Source: BD1-7 clade bacterium
GTDB taxonomy: Bacteria > Pseudomonadota > Gammaproteobacteria > Pseudomonadales > DT-91
Reading direction: 5' to 3'
Assembly: GCA_902705865.1 (NCBI GenBank)
Contig: CACSIO010000060.1
Location: 1 to 64,000, forward strand
DNA: 64,000 nt
Within the stretch, counting starts at the first letter, position 1. Every line of letters begins with the position of its first letter. The notes under the pieces were generated by a model that worked only from the letters and a program-made list of their open reading frames with translations, was not told the DNA's origin and searched no databases. Below are positions 56,964 through 64,000 of the stretch, piece by piece. The position numbers were made by a program, and so were the translations under genes.

Positions 56964-58926
56964 TCACCCCATCCTGGTCTTCAGTGGTTTGTAAGTTTTG
57001 TATTGTCGTTTCTAACGGAATAGGTCTTTGATGAGACGTTACTGCCTCTTTCTCTGCCTTCAGCGCTTCTAACGCTTGGGCTTTTTTCTGTTTTTCACGT
57101 GCCAATGTTTTTATCCAGGCATCGATCACCTGCTTTGCCATCGGCCCGGCGACGGAACTACCACCTTCGCCATTTTCAACCATCACGGCGACGGCAATAT
57201 CGGGCTTTCGAGCAGGTGCATAGGCAACAAAAAGTGCGTGATCGCGCTGGCGTTCTTGCAGGGCTTTCGCATCATATCGCTCACCTTGAGCAATACCAAC
57301 CACCTGGGCCGTACCGGATTTTCCAGCAATACGATAATCGATATTATTCCGTAAACGTCTCGCGGTACCTTTACGCCCGTGAATCACGCTTTCAAGCCCT
57401 TCACGTACATAATTCCAATGAGCGGATTTATTGGCTTCGATGGGTGGCAAAGCTTCTTTGGGTAAGGGTATGTTTTCAACATGCGACACCATACGCGGCA
57501 TTATACGCTCACCTTGATTCGCCAGAATCGACGTCATGTATGCCAACTGCATCGGTGTTGCTAATAAAAACCCCTGCCCAATCCCGAGGTTCAGACTGTC
57601 ACCGGTAAACCATCGCCCTCGGCCTTGCCCGCGTTTCCAATCAGGTGACGGGTTAATGCCTTTTCGCTCGTTTGGCACATCAATACCGGTGCGCTTACCC
57701 AAGCCAAAAAGATCATAGTATTCGTAGATATTGCGGATACCGAGTTTAAACGCCAAGTCGTAGAAATACACATCACAAGACTGCTCTAGAGCTTCATGAA
57801 ACCCAACGGTATCGCCATGCCCCTGGCGTTTCCAGTCGCGATAACGACGTTTATCGTTGGGTAACTGAAACCAGCCGGGGTCTTTGACTCGGCTATTAAT
57901 AGTAACTGACTCCGTCTCCAGCCCGGCAAAGCTAATCACCGGTTTCGTTGTCGAACCAGGAGGGTACTGCGCCTGAATTACCCGGTTATACAGTGGCAAA
58001 TCCAAGTCGTCACGTAGCGCATTGTAATCTTTAAAACTAATGCCATTAACAAACAGATTCGGGTTATACGACGGCGTACTGACCGCCGCCAGCACACCAC
58101 CGGTATGCGTATCGATAGCAACGATAGCACCACGAAAACTTCCCAGTGCTTTATAAGCAACCTTTTGCAAGTCTAGGTCCATATGCAACCGGATATTCTT
58201 ACCGGGTACCGGATCCACACGCTCTAACACACGTAAAACGCGCCCTTGCGCGTTAGTTTCTACATTTTCGTAACCGGTTGTGCCATGCAGTACGTCTTCG
58301 TAAAATTTTTCTACGCCAATCTTGCCGATATGGTTGGTACCGGCATAGTTTTCAACATCCAGACTTTTTAGTTCTCGCTCATTAATACGGCCGACATACC
58401 CCAGCATATGCACAAAGAATTCGCCTTCCGGGTAATATCGCACCAAGTCAGCATTCACCTCAACACCCTCCAAGCGCACGCGGTTTGCAGCAACCGTTGC
58501 AATTTGCTCATCGGTTAAGTTAAAGCGTAACGGTACTGACTCAAAAATCCGGTAACGCTCTTCACGTTTCTTAAAGCGCTCGATGTCATCATCGTCAATC
58601 AACGCCAAGCGCTTCAGCTCGGCAAATACAGCATCGGTGTCATTAATACGATCTCGTACCAGCGCCATGGTAAAGCTGGGTTGGTTTTCTGCCAATAAAC
58701 GGCCATTACGATCGTATATCAGGCCGCGAGAAGGTGGGACACGCTGAAGATGAACACGGTTAGATTGCGATTTGGTGTGATAGATTTCGTGTTGGTTGAT
58801 CTGTAGATGGTGATAGCGATAAACCAGTATCGCTATCAAGGCAACCACAAAAAACAGCGCAACAAAAATACGCAGGTGAATAACCCGGTGTTCTTTCGCG
58901 CTGTCTCTGAGTGCGTCATACCGCAT
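56956..58926 (-). CDS. mrdA: MrdA (PBP2), peptidoglycan transpeptidase for elongation
   Basis: This is a 656-residue class B penicillin-binding protein with one N-terminal membrane helix (about residues 18-40), a pedestal domain (RVPPSRGLIYDRNGRLLAEN) and a transpeptidase domain with SxxK (YPPGSTTKP), the SxD-type motif EQSCDVYF and KSGTAQ. It crosslinks new wall along the cell side. The C-terminal tail after about residue 620 is rich in Lys, Ala and Glu and probably disordered. It follows rlmH and overlaps rodA. Confidence 0.96.
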   Translation of the reverse strand: MRYDALRDSAKEHRVIHLRIFVALFFVVALIAILVYRYHHLQINQHEIYHTKSQSNRVHLQRVPPSRGLIYDRNGRLLAENQPSFTMALVRDRINDTDAVFAELKRLALIDDDDIERFKKREERYRIFESVPLRFNLTDEQIATVAANRVRLEGVEVNADLVRYYPEGEFFVHMLGYVGRINERELKSLDVENYAGTNHIGKIGVEKFYEDVLHGTTGYENVETNAQGRVLRVLERVDPVPGKNIRLHMDLDLQKVAYKALGSFRGAIVAIDTHTGGVLAAVSTPSYNPNLFVNGISFKDYNALRDDLDLPLYNRVIQAQYPPGSTTKPVISFAGLETESVTINSRVKDPGWFQLPNDKRRYRDWKRQGHGDTVGFHEALEQSCDVYFYDLAFKLGIRNIYEYYDLFGLGKRTGIDVPNERKGINPSPDWKRGQGRGRWFTGDSLNLGIGQGFLLATPMQLAYMTSILANQGERIMPRMVSHVENIPLPKEALPPIEANKSAHWNYVREGLESVIHGRKGTARRLRNNIDYRIAGKSGTAQVVGIAQGERYDAKALQERQRDHALFVAYAPARKPDIAVAVMVENGEGGSSVAGPMAKQVIDAWIKTLAREKQKKAQALEALKAEKEAVTSHQRPIPLETTIQNLQTTEDQDGVNG

Positions 58927-58956
58927 AGTGATAACTCTGCTGACTCAATGTCATTA

Positions 58957-59424
58957 CTATCGGTGGTAGGGGTGTCCGTGATTAATCGACCAAGCGCGAT
59001 AGAGCTGCTCAGCGACCAATACACGTACCATTGGATGGGGCAAAGTCAGTTTGGATAAGGATATTTTTTGATCTGCCCGCTGCAGCACAGCCTGACTGAG
59101 GCCATCTGGCCCACCAATAATTATTGCCACGTTACGCCCATCCATTTGCCATTGTTTTATATTATCGGCTAAATCCGGTGTGGAGATCGGTTTCCCCAGC
59201 ACATCTAACGCGACTACACGTTCCTGTGGTGCAATCGCATCCAGAATAGTTTTGCCTTCCTTTTCTGCCAATTGCTCAGTATTAACGTTTTTGCCGCGTT
59301 TTTGCATCGGCAGCTCAACCAAACTCAGTTGAACATCACCGTTAATACGCTTGGCATAATCAGTATATGCCTGAGTTACCCAACCTGGCATCTTTTGACC
59401 AACTGCAATGAGCCTGACTCGCAT
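58957..59424 (-). CDS. rlmH: RlmH, 23S rRNA pseudouridine-1915 N3-methyltransferase
   Basis: This is a 155-residue SPOUT-class methyltransferase acting on 70S ribosomes. Its length and motifs fit: MRVRLIAVGQKMPGWV at the start, IIGGPDGLS (cofactor knot) and the C terminus LYRAWSINHGHPYHR. It lies between rsfS and mrdA, as in most gammaproteobacteria. Confidence 0.97.
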   Translation of the reverse strand: MRVRLIAVGQKMPGWVTQAYTDYAKRINGDVQLSLVELPMQKRGKNVNTEQLAEKEGKTILDAIAPQERVVALDVLGKPISTPDLADNIKQWQMDGRNVAIIIGGPDGLSQAVLQRADQKISLSKLTLPHPMVRVLVAEQLYRAWSINHGHPYHR

Positions 59425-59432
59425 CGCAGCTA

Positions 59433-59780
59433 TCAGGCCTCGCTTTCGTCATCGAAAGCCGGCTGTGACCATAGGCGCTCAATGTCATAGAAACCGCGTA
59501 TTTCCGGCAACATTACGTGAATCAGCAGGTCACCCAAGTCGACCAGCACCCATTCACCTACATCGTCACCTTCAACACCCACTGGCTGAGTGCCGGCTTT
59601 TTTGGCGTCCATAACAATATTGTTTGCCAACGCTTTGACATGGCGGTTAGAGGTTCCCGAGACGATAACCATTTTGTCGGTCATGCTGGTCAGAGCGGCG
59701 ACATCAAGTACTTTGATGTCTTTGCCTTTAAGGTCTTCTAACGCTTGAATCACCAAGGATTCGAGTTGTTCAAGATTCAT
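59433..59780 (-). CDS. rsfS: RsfS, ribosomal silencing factor
   Basis: This is a 115-residue protein of the Iojap/RsfS family that binds ribosomal protein uL14 and blocks subunit joining in starved cells. The typical pattern is MTDKMVIVSGTSNRHVKALANNI, followed by GEWVLVDLGDLLIHVMLPEIRGFYDIERLW. It starts 5 bases after the nadD stop and rlmH begins 8 bases after its own stop, a tight operon. Confidence 0.96.
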   Translation of the reverse strand: MNLEQLESLVIQALEDLKGKDIKVLDVAALTSMTDKMVIVSGTSNRHVKALANNIVMDAKKAGTQPVGVEGDDVGEWVLVDLGDLLIHVMLPEIRGFYDIERLWSQPAFDDESEA

Positions 59781-59785
59781 AGAGT

Positions 59786-60421
59786 TTATCGATAAAGTTG
59801 ATGATTCTGAATGTGCTTAACCACGCTCGGTGGCAGCAAATAATCGATGGATCGTCCCTTCCTGGCCCGTTGCCGGATGTCCGTAGATGAAATATCCAAC
59901 GCTGAGACTTCCAGCTCAAATAAATCACCGGCTGTTTGATGAATGCCGTCCAGTGCTTTGACACGTGAACGCAAAAAATCACACTGCCAATCAATCACTG
60001 ACCCCGGGCGATGCATCACCACCACATTGGCCAGGTCAAACAATTGCTGCCAATCTTTCCAGCTCTGCAGCCGATTAAAAGCGTCCGCGCCCATAGCAAA
60101 ATAGATCGCGCTTTCAGTACCCTGTTCCGCACGAATACTGCGCAATGAATCAACCGTATAACTCGCACCGCCACGTTCGATCTCACGGGCATCGGCATCC
60201 AGTTGATTATCATCAGCAATGGCCAACCGCAACATCGCCAAACGCTGATCGGCGGTAACACCTGGTTCCTGCCGATGAACTGGCTGAAAACACGGCATTA
60301 ACATCACTTGCGCAACGCCGAGCGCTTCACCCAATTCAGTAGCCACTCTCAAGTGACCAAAGTGCACCGGGTTAAACGTACCACCGACGTAGGCAATGGG
60401 ATTACTCACGGATATGGCCAT
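59786..60421 (-). CDS. nadD: NadD, nicotinate-nucleotide adenylyltransferase
   Basis: NadD joins NaMN and ATP to form deamido-NAD in NAD synthesis. The 211-residue protein has the nucleotidyltransferase motif [17 protein letters not shown] at the N terminus and the C-terminal signature [24 protein letters not shown]. The ATG at 60421 lies inside the end of proA (20-base overlap). A GTG one codon earlier is possible. Confidence 0.95.
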   Translation of the reverse strand: MAISVSNPIAYVGGTFNPVHFGHLRVATELGEALGVAQVMLMPCFQPVHRQEPGVTADQRLAMLRLAIADDNQLDADAREIERGGASYTVDSLRSIRAEQGTESAIYFAMGADAFNRLQSWKDWQQLFDLANVVVMHRPGSVIDWQCDFLRSRVKALDGIHQTAGDLFELEVSALDISSTDIRQRARKGRSIDYLLPPSVVKHIQNHQLYR

Positions 60422-61658
60422 CACCTAATACGATGTATTTTTGCGATGTTAATCCGTTTAAACCAACAGGCCCACGAGCATGCAGTTTATCCGTTGAGAT
60501 GCCGATTTCAGCACCCAAACCATATTCGAATCCATCCGCAAAACGGGTGGATGCATTCACCATCACAGAGCTGGAATCAACCGCACGCAAAAATTCGCGC
60601 GACTTGGTGTAATTCTCAGTAATAATGGATTCCGTATGCTGAGAGCTGTAGGTATTAATATGAACAATTGCAGCCTGCATGTCTTCAACAACCTTGATAG
60701 ACAAGATTGGGGCCAGATATTCGGTTTGCCAATCGTCTTCGGTCGCGGCGATAACATCGGTAATAATCGCTGCTGTCTTTTCACAACCGCGTAATTCTAC
60801 ACCCTTATCCTGATAGGCCTTGGCCAAGGCAGGTAACAGTTCAGCCGCACGTGATTCAGCAATCAACAGCGTCTCCATGGTATTGCAGGTACCATAACGT
60901 TGGGTTTTTGCATTGACGGCGACTCTTAGCGCCTTGTCGGCATCCGCATCATCATCAATATAGACATGACAGATGCCATCTAAGTGCTTAATCACCGGGA
61001 CACGCGCATCACGGCTGATACGCTCGATCAACCCCTTACCGCCACGCGGCACGATGACATCAACATATTCAGGCATGGTAATCATCTGACCAACTGCTTC
61101 GCGATCAGTGGTTTCGATAATCTGCACTGCGGCTTCATCAAGGCCTGCGTCTTTCAATCCCTGTTTAACACAGGCAGCAATCGCCTGGTTAGAGTGAATC
61201 GCTTCCGAGCCACCACGTAATACCGCAGCATTGCCGGATTTTAGGCATAAGCTTGCGGCTTCAACCGTCACATTAGGACGTGATTCGTAGATGATGCCGA
61301 TAACGCCCAAGGGCACTCGCATCATGCCGACCTGAATTCCGGTCGGACGATATTTAAGATCGGATATCTCACCGACAGGATCCGCTAAACCGGCAACCTG
61401 CTTTAGGCCTTCGATCATTTTGTCGATGCCCGCATCGGTGACCGACAATCGATCCAGCAAGGCAGCATCCAGCCCTTTCTCTTCACCGTTTTTTAAATCT
61501 TTGCGGTTCGCAGCAATCAGCATCTCGCGTGCATTATCCAATGCATCAGCCATCGCCAGTAACGCGCTGTTTTTTTGTCCGCTATCGGCAATGGCAATCT
61601 GTCGAGACGCATTTCGAGCGTTACGACCTACCTCTTGCATGTATGCTGCAATATCCAT
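60402..61658 (-). CDS. proA: ProA, glutamate-5-semialdehyde dehydrogenase
   Basis: ProA reduces glutamyl 5-phosphate to the semialdehyde in proline synthesis. The 418-residue protein has the family pattern [32 protein letters not shown], written here from about residue 105, and the catalytic cysteine in [14 protein letters not shown]. Its stop lies inside nadD. No proB is adjacent. The 5' leader contains three tandem 10-base repeats. Confidence 0.95.
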   Translation of the reverse strand: MDIAAYMQEVGRNARNASRQIAIADSGQKNSALLAMADALDNAREMLIAANRKDLKNGEEKGLDAALLDRLSVTDAGIDKMIEGLKQVAGLADPVGEISDLKYRPTGIQVGMMRVPLGVIGIIYESRPNVTVEAASLCLKSGNAAVLRGGSEAIHSNQAIAACVKQGLKDAGLDEAAVQIIETTDREAVGQMITMPEYVDVIVPRGGKGLIERISRDARVPVIKHLDGICHVYIDDDADADKALRVAVNAKTQRYGTCNTMETLLIAESRAAELLPALAKAYQDKGVELRGCEKTAAIITDVIAATEDDWQTEYLAPILSIKVVEDMQAAIVHINTYSSQHTESIITENYTKSREFLRAVDSSSVMVNASTRFADGFEYGLGAEIGISTDKLHARGPVGLNGLTSQKYIVLGDGHIRE

Positions 61659-61670
61659 TCAATAAAACCT

Positions 61671-61700
61671 TACTTCTGCCTACTTCTGCCTATTTCTGCA
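61671..61700. repeat. Tandem 10-base repeat upstream of proA
   Basis: TACTTCTGCC, TACTTCTGCC and TATTTCTGCA follow one another, with TACT beginning a possible fourth unit. The period equals about one helical turn. It begins 12 bases upstream of the proA start codon. Confidence 0.6.
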
Positions 61701-61837
61701 TACTGGGATGCTTGAGACGGGTAGCACACACCGCACTGGCGTGAGAGCACCTGACTCGCATAGGAGTAAAGCTGGCAAGTTTACCATAACCACAGAATAA
61801 TAATCAGTGCCAGAACAGCACTGAAAACGCGAGCAAG

Positions 61838-61908
61838 GAGCAGCACAAGCAAACTGAGGTTGGCCGTGCTGCTCTGCTATGTCGGGGGGCGTCCATCCGT
61901 CAGACGGA
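61838..61908. repeat. Inverted repeats downstream of the tethered response regulator gene
   Basis: GAGCAGCAC (61838-61846) and GTGCTGCTC (61866-61874) are perfect 9-base inverted arms with a 19-base loop. Nearer the stop, TCCGTC-A-GACGGA (61896-61908) is a second, tight palindrome. Both are downstream of the gene ending at 61923. Neither has a T-run on the minus strand, so they may be a weak terminator or a 3' stability element. The remaining sequence up to the proA leader shows nothing recognisable. Confidence 0.35.
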
Positions 61909-61922
61909 ATGCAACGACAGAA

Positions 61923-63539
61923 TCAAACAGGCAAGAAAGGTAATGCAGCCACGGCTGCAGCTGCGGCCGCAACAATCAAGGCAATGGCAGACAAGGTCGC
62001 TGGCAACGAAGAGCCACCAGATTCGGCCTCCACCACATCCAGTCGATTCTCCAACACTTGCAAAGCATCATCGCTCACGCTGGCAGTACTATCACCGTCA
62101 GGACGAGGGCCATCGGTTTCTGCTACCGCTTCGTTAATCAAACCTTCCATCGATGCGCTGGATAGCTGCTGCTGTTCTTTCAACGCAGCAACGTCTTGCT
62201 CTACACGCTTGAGCTTCTGGTCAATCTGAGCGTTGACGCGAGATTTCACCAAAGTATCGATGTCTTCGGTCGACATTCCCTGATCACTCGATGCGCCTGC
62301 AGCGGGATTCTCCGCCAACGCCTGCGTGACTTTCTCACCAAGGTTGTTGTTAATTTTTCCGTCGATTTGCTCTTCAACTTGCGCGATAACATGCTCACTG
62401 ACACGGCCCGCGACATCATTTGCCAAAGTATCCGCCAATGCAGGCAGGCTTTGCTGCAGTTGTGACTGCACTACGGCTGCAACATCGCCCATATCCGCAG
62501 GCTCAGGCGCAGACACGTTGGCCAATTGCGAGCGTACTTCACGACGAATATCCGCAAGCTGTTGGTTAAGCTCCGCCGATAATGTTTCTTGAATATCAAT
62601 ACGGAGCTGAGCCGCCAAGTTTTCATCAAACGACGCAGTTGTCGCCTCAGGCACGACCGAATCATCAACCAATGATTGCTGCAATGTTTCACTGGCGATA
62701 TCCAGATCAACATCCACGGCATCTTCTACCATTGCCGCAGTTTCAATTTCTAGTGCCGGCGCCGCAGGAATCACTTCCTCAACGTTATCGTCTTGAACAC
62801 CCTCAAAGTCGCCATCAAGCTCCATAGACAACTCAAATTCAGCTTCGGAGGGCTCGGAAACAGTCAGCGCTGGATCAACAAAATCACCACCCACCGGATC
62901 GCTTTCAGCCAAATCGGGCAACGGCAGATCGTCACTGATTAAAACATCATCATCGAAATCTGTCTCAGGCACAGCAAGGGTGTCAGTACTGACTTCTGCC
63001 GTCGGCAGGGGCAAATCAACTACGGGGGATTCAGTCGGCGTTTCAAGCACATGTTCGACGGCATCTTCAGCAACAACATCCGCGGCATCAAGGCCGGTTT
63101 CCGCACCGCTATCAAACGCATCCAGCTCGGCGCTGATATCAGCAAAGCTCATATCTTCAACGACGGTTTCCGGTGTAAAGTCCATCGCCAAAATAGCTTC
63201 AAGTGTTTCTTCCGTCGGCGGCTTAGTTAGCGTGTAATTTGCACCGATTTCCTGGGCCTCTTGAAGGTAGCCTTCATGTTCTTTACCCGTACACATAATG
63301 ATGGGCAGACCCGCGTATTCAGACTTCGAACGCAGTTGCTGTGTGGCCTCAAAACCATCGATCTCTGGCATCAGATGATCCATAAAAACGATATCGTAGG
63401 CTTTATTTTGCATCAGTTCGAAGGCCTGAGTCGCTGACTCAGCCATATCTGCTTCAACCCCGTGCTTACCAAGCTTTTTGCGTAACGTTACGCGCGCAAG
63501 CTTAGAGTCATCAACGATGATTGCCGACTTGATTGCCAT
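61923..63539 (-). CDS. Response regulator with long acidic linker, coiled coil and C-terminal membrane anchor
   Basis: This is a 538-residue protein with a complete receiver domain (residues 1-120: acid pair D10/D11, phospho-site D54 in IVFMDHLMPEIDG, T84, K106). After it comes about 180 residues of Asp/Glu-rich, Pro/Val-containing low-complexity sequence, then a region likely to form helices and coiled coil (about 310-500, with many Gln, Asp and Val repeats such as ADIRREVRSQLANV). The C terminus is one hydrophobic segment rich in alanine (about 513-535) ending at LPFLPV. No DNA-binding or enzymatic output domain is visible. Upstream is a class II aldolase gene. I know no named family with this architecture; a scaffold or localisation role is possible. 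Confidence 0.75.
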   Translation of the reverse strand: MAIKSAIIVDDSKLARVTLRKKLGKHGVEADMAESATQAFELMQNKAYDIVFMDHLMPEIDGFEATQQLRSKSEYAGLPIIMCTGKEHEGYLQEAQEIGANYTLTKPPTEETLEAILAMDFTPETVVEDMSFADISAELDAFDSGAETGLDAADVVAEDAVEHVLETPTESPVVDLPLPTAEVSTDTLAVPETDFDDDVLISDDLPLPDLAESDPVGGDFVDPALTVSEPSEAEFELSMELDGDFEGVQDDNVEEVIPAAPALEIETAAMVEDAVDVDLDIASETLQQSLVDDSVVPEATTASFDENLAAQLRIDIQETLSAELNQQLADIRREVRSQLANVSAPEPADMGDVAAVVQSQLQQSLPALADTLANDVAGRVSEHVIAQVEEQIDGKINNNLGEKVTQALAENPAAGASSDQGMSTEDIDTLVKSRVNAQIDQKLKRVEQDVAALKEQQQLSSASMEGLINEAVAETDGPRPDGDSTASVSDDALQVLENRLDVVEAESGGSSLPATLSAIALIVAAAAAAVAALPFLPV

Positions 63540-63573
63540 CGTATTACCTTATTGTTTTTCTGTTATTCGACGC

Positions 63574-63674
63574 TATCTGAAACGCTCAGATACATCCTGT
63601 AAAAAGCATCACGAAAGCCTACAACACGTCAGCCACAAAATAAATCAGGATTTACAGGAAGCCCGCAGGATTTA
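63574..63674. promoter_or_regulatory. Palindromic and direct repeats upstream of the tethered response regulator gene
   Basis: Within the 155-base gap there are three elements. TATCTGA-AACGC-TCAGATA (63574-63592) is a perfect 7-bp hairpin about 35 bases before the start codon. TCCTGTAAA (63595-63603) and TTTACAGGA (63651-63659) are perfect 9-base inverted arms. CAGGATTTA occurs twice (63646-63654 and 63666-63674), 20 bases apart. They look like operator sites or leader structure for the gene on the minus strand. No matching regulator is evident. Confidence 0.4.
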
Positions 63675-63694
63675 ACAGTTTTACCCTGCAGAAT

Positions 63695-64000
63695 TTACGT
63701 GTTGGAGGTTTTTTGGCCGTATTGAGCGAAAGCGTCGAAAGCTGCCGACATATCGTCGTCGGTTAGCATCATCAACGGCATATTCAGCGAAACAGCACGT
63801 GCATACTGCTCACATAGGTTTTCAACCTCTAACGCCAGCCGATAAGCACTGCTAAGGGTTTGCCCCGTTGCAATCATTCCGTGGTTTGCCATCAAGCAGG
63901 CTTGATACCCCTGCAATGAAGCGGCAACGGCATCCGACAGCGCCTCAGTGCCAAATGTTTGATAATCACAGCACGGAATATGAAAAGGCGGGGAATTTTT
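63695..64000 (-). CDS. Class II aldolase/adducin-family protein (C-terminal part, cut by window edge)
   Basis: The reading frame is open to base 64000, so only the last 101 residues are seen. They contain FHIPCCDYQTFGTEALSDAV, LMANHGMIATG (zinc-ligand histidine) and SSAYRLALEVENLCEQYARAV, the C-terminal pattern of L-fuculose-phosphate aldolase-type enzymes. These enzymes cleave sugar phosphates with zinc; other family members act in methionine salvage or as epimerases. The gene stops 155 bases before the tethered response regulator on the same strand. Confidence 0.85.
   Translation of the reverse strand, partial: KNSPPFHIPCCDYQTFGTEALSDAVAASLQGYQACLMANHGMIATGQTLSSAYRLALEVENLCEQYARAVSLNMPLMMLTDDDMSAAFDAFAQYGQKTSNT

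Noticed and set aside
1-64000. CRISPR arrays, insertion sequences, prophage, tRNA genes
   Set aside because: No regularly spaced repeats, transposase or integrase genes, phage genes or cloverleaf-like sequences were recognised in the window.

Overview
The window is chromosomal DNA from a gammaproteobacterium, most like the Pseudomonadales/Oceanospirillales part of the class. The evidence is gene order. The blocks proA-nadD-rsfS-rlmH-mrdA-rodA-mltB-rlpA-dacA-ybeD-lipB-lipA, murJ/ribF-ileS-lspA-fkpB-ispH-minor pilins, pilS-pilR, hsbA-hsbR-hptB, and hda-perM-DUF2066 opposite purM-purN follow the Pseudomonas-type layout. No insertion sequence, prophage, CRISPR array or tRNA gene was found. Genes are dense, and many neighbours overlap by 1 to 11 bases. 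I do not assign a genus.

Layout from left to right. 1-105: a strong stable-RNA-type promoter firing out of the window to the left, probably for an rRNA operon. 106-4359: methionine sulfoxide reductase msrPQ and two transporters. 4429-7852: pssA, then ilvY divergent from ilvC. 8022-9705: a sulfur-handling operon (ETHE1-like hydrolase plus TauE exporter). 9878-16551: a secreted phospholipase-D-like protein, a HlyD/FUSC efflux pair, a thioesterase and a TonB-dependent receptor. 16577-22275: djlA, hda, an AI-2E family permease, a DUF2066 protein, purM and purN. 22476-24979: an HptB/HsbR/HsbA partner-switching module. 25337-36111: type IV pilus regulation and minor pilins (pilS, pilR, fimT, then the fimU-pilV-pilW-pilX-pilY1-pilE operon on the other strand). 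36252-44830: ispH, fkpB, lspA, ileS, ribF, a thioesterase, murJ and a Nudix hydrolase. 44882-50074: pyrB, a ferredoxin-NADP reductase, a DUF4397 lipoprotein and sbcB. 50135-61658: lipoate synthesis, cell-wall elongation and proA. 61923-63539: an unusual membrane-tethered response regulator. 63695-64000: the C-terminal part of a class II aldolase.

How the genes work together. The centre of the window (22.5-36 kb) is about surface behaviour. In Pseudomonas, HptB-HsbR-HsbA sets motility and sessility outputs, while PilS-PilR sets pilin expression. Here the two modules stand back to back across a 357-base intergenic region, followed by the minor pilins and the PilY1 tip adhesin. The right half is growth machinery: PBP2/RodA elongasome, MltB, RlpA, PBP5-type carboxypeptidase, MurJ flippase, lipoylation and NAD synthesis.

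The least conventional items are the tail-anchored response regulator with palindromes in its leader, EF-hand-like loops in FimT and PilE with a changed FimT GRxR motif, a shifted calcium-type loop in PilY1, a fimT ribosome-binding site shown in a hairpin loop, a 29-codon ORF bridging the HlyD/FUSC pair, and the rrn-like promoter at the left edge. I found no clearly new multi-gene defence or biosynthetic system.
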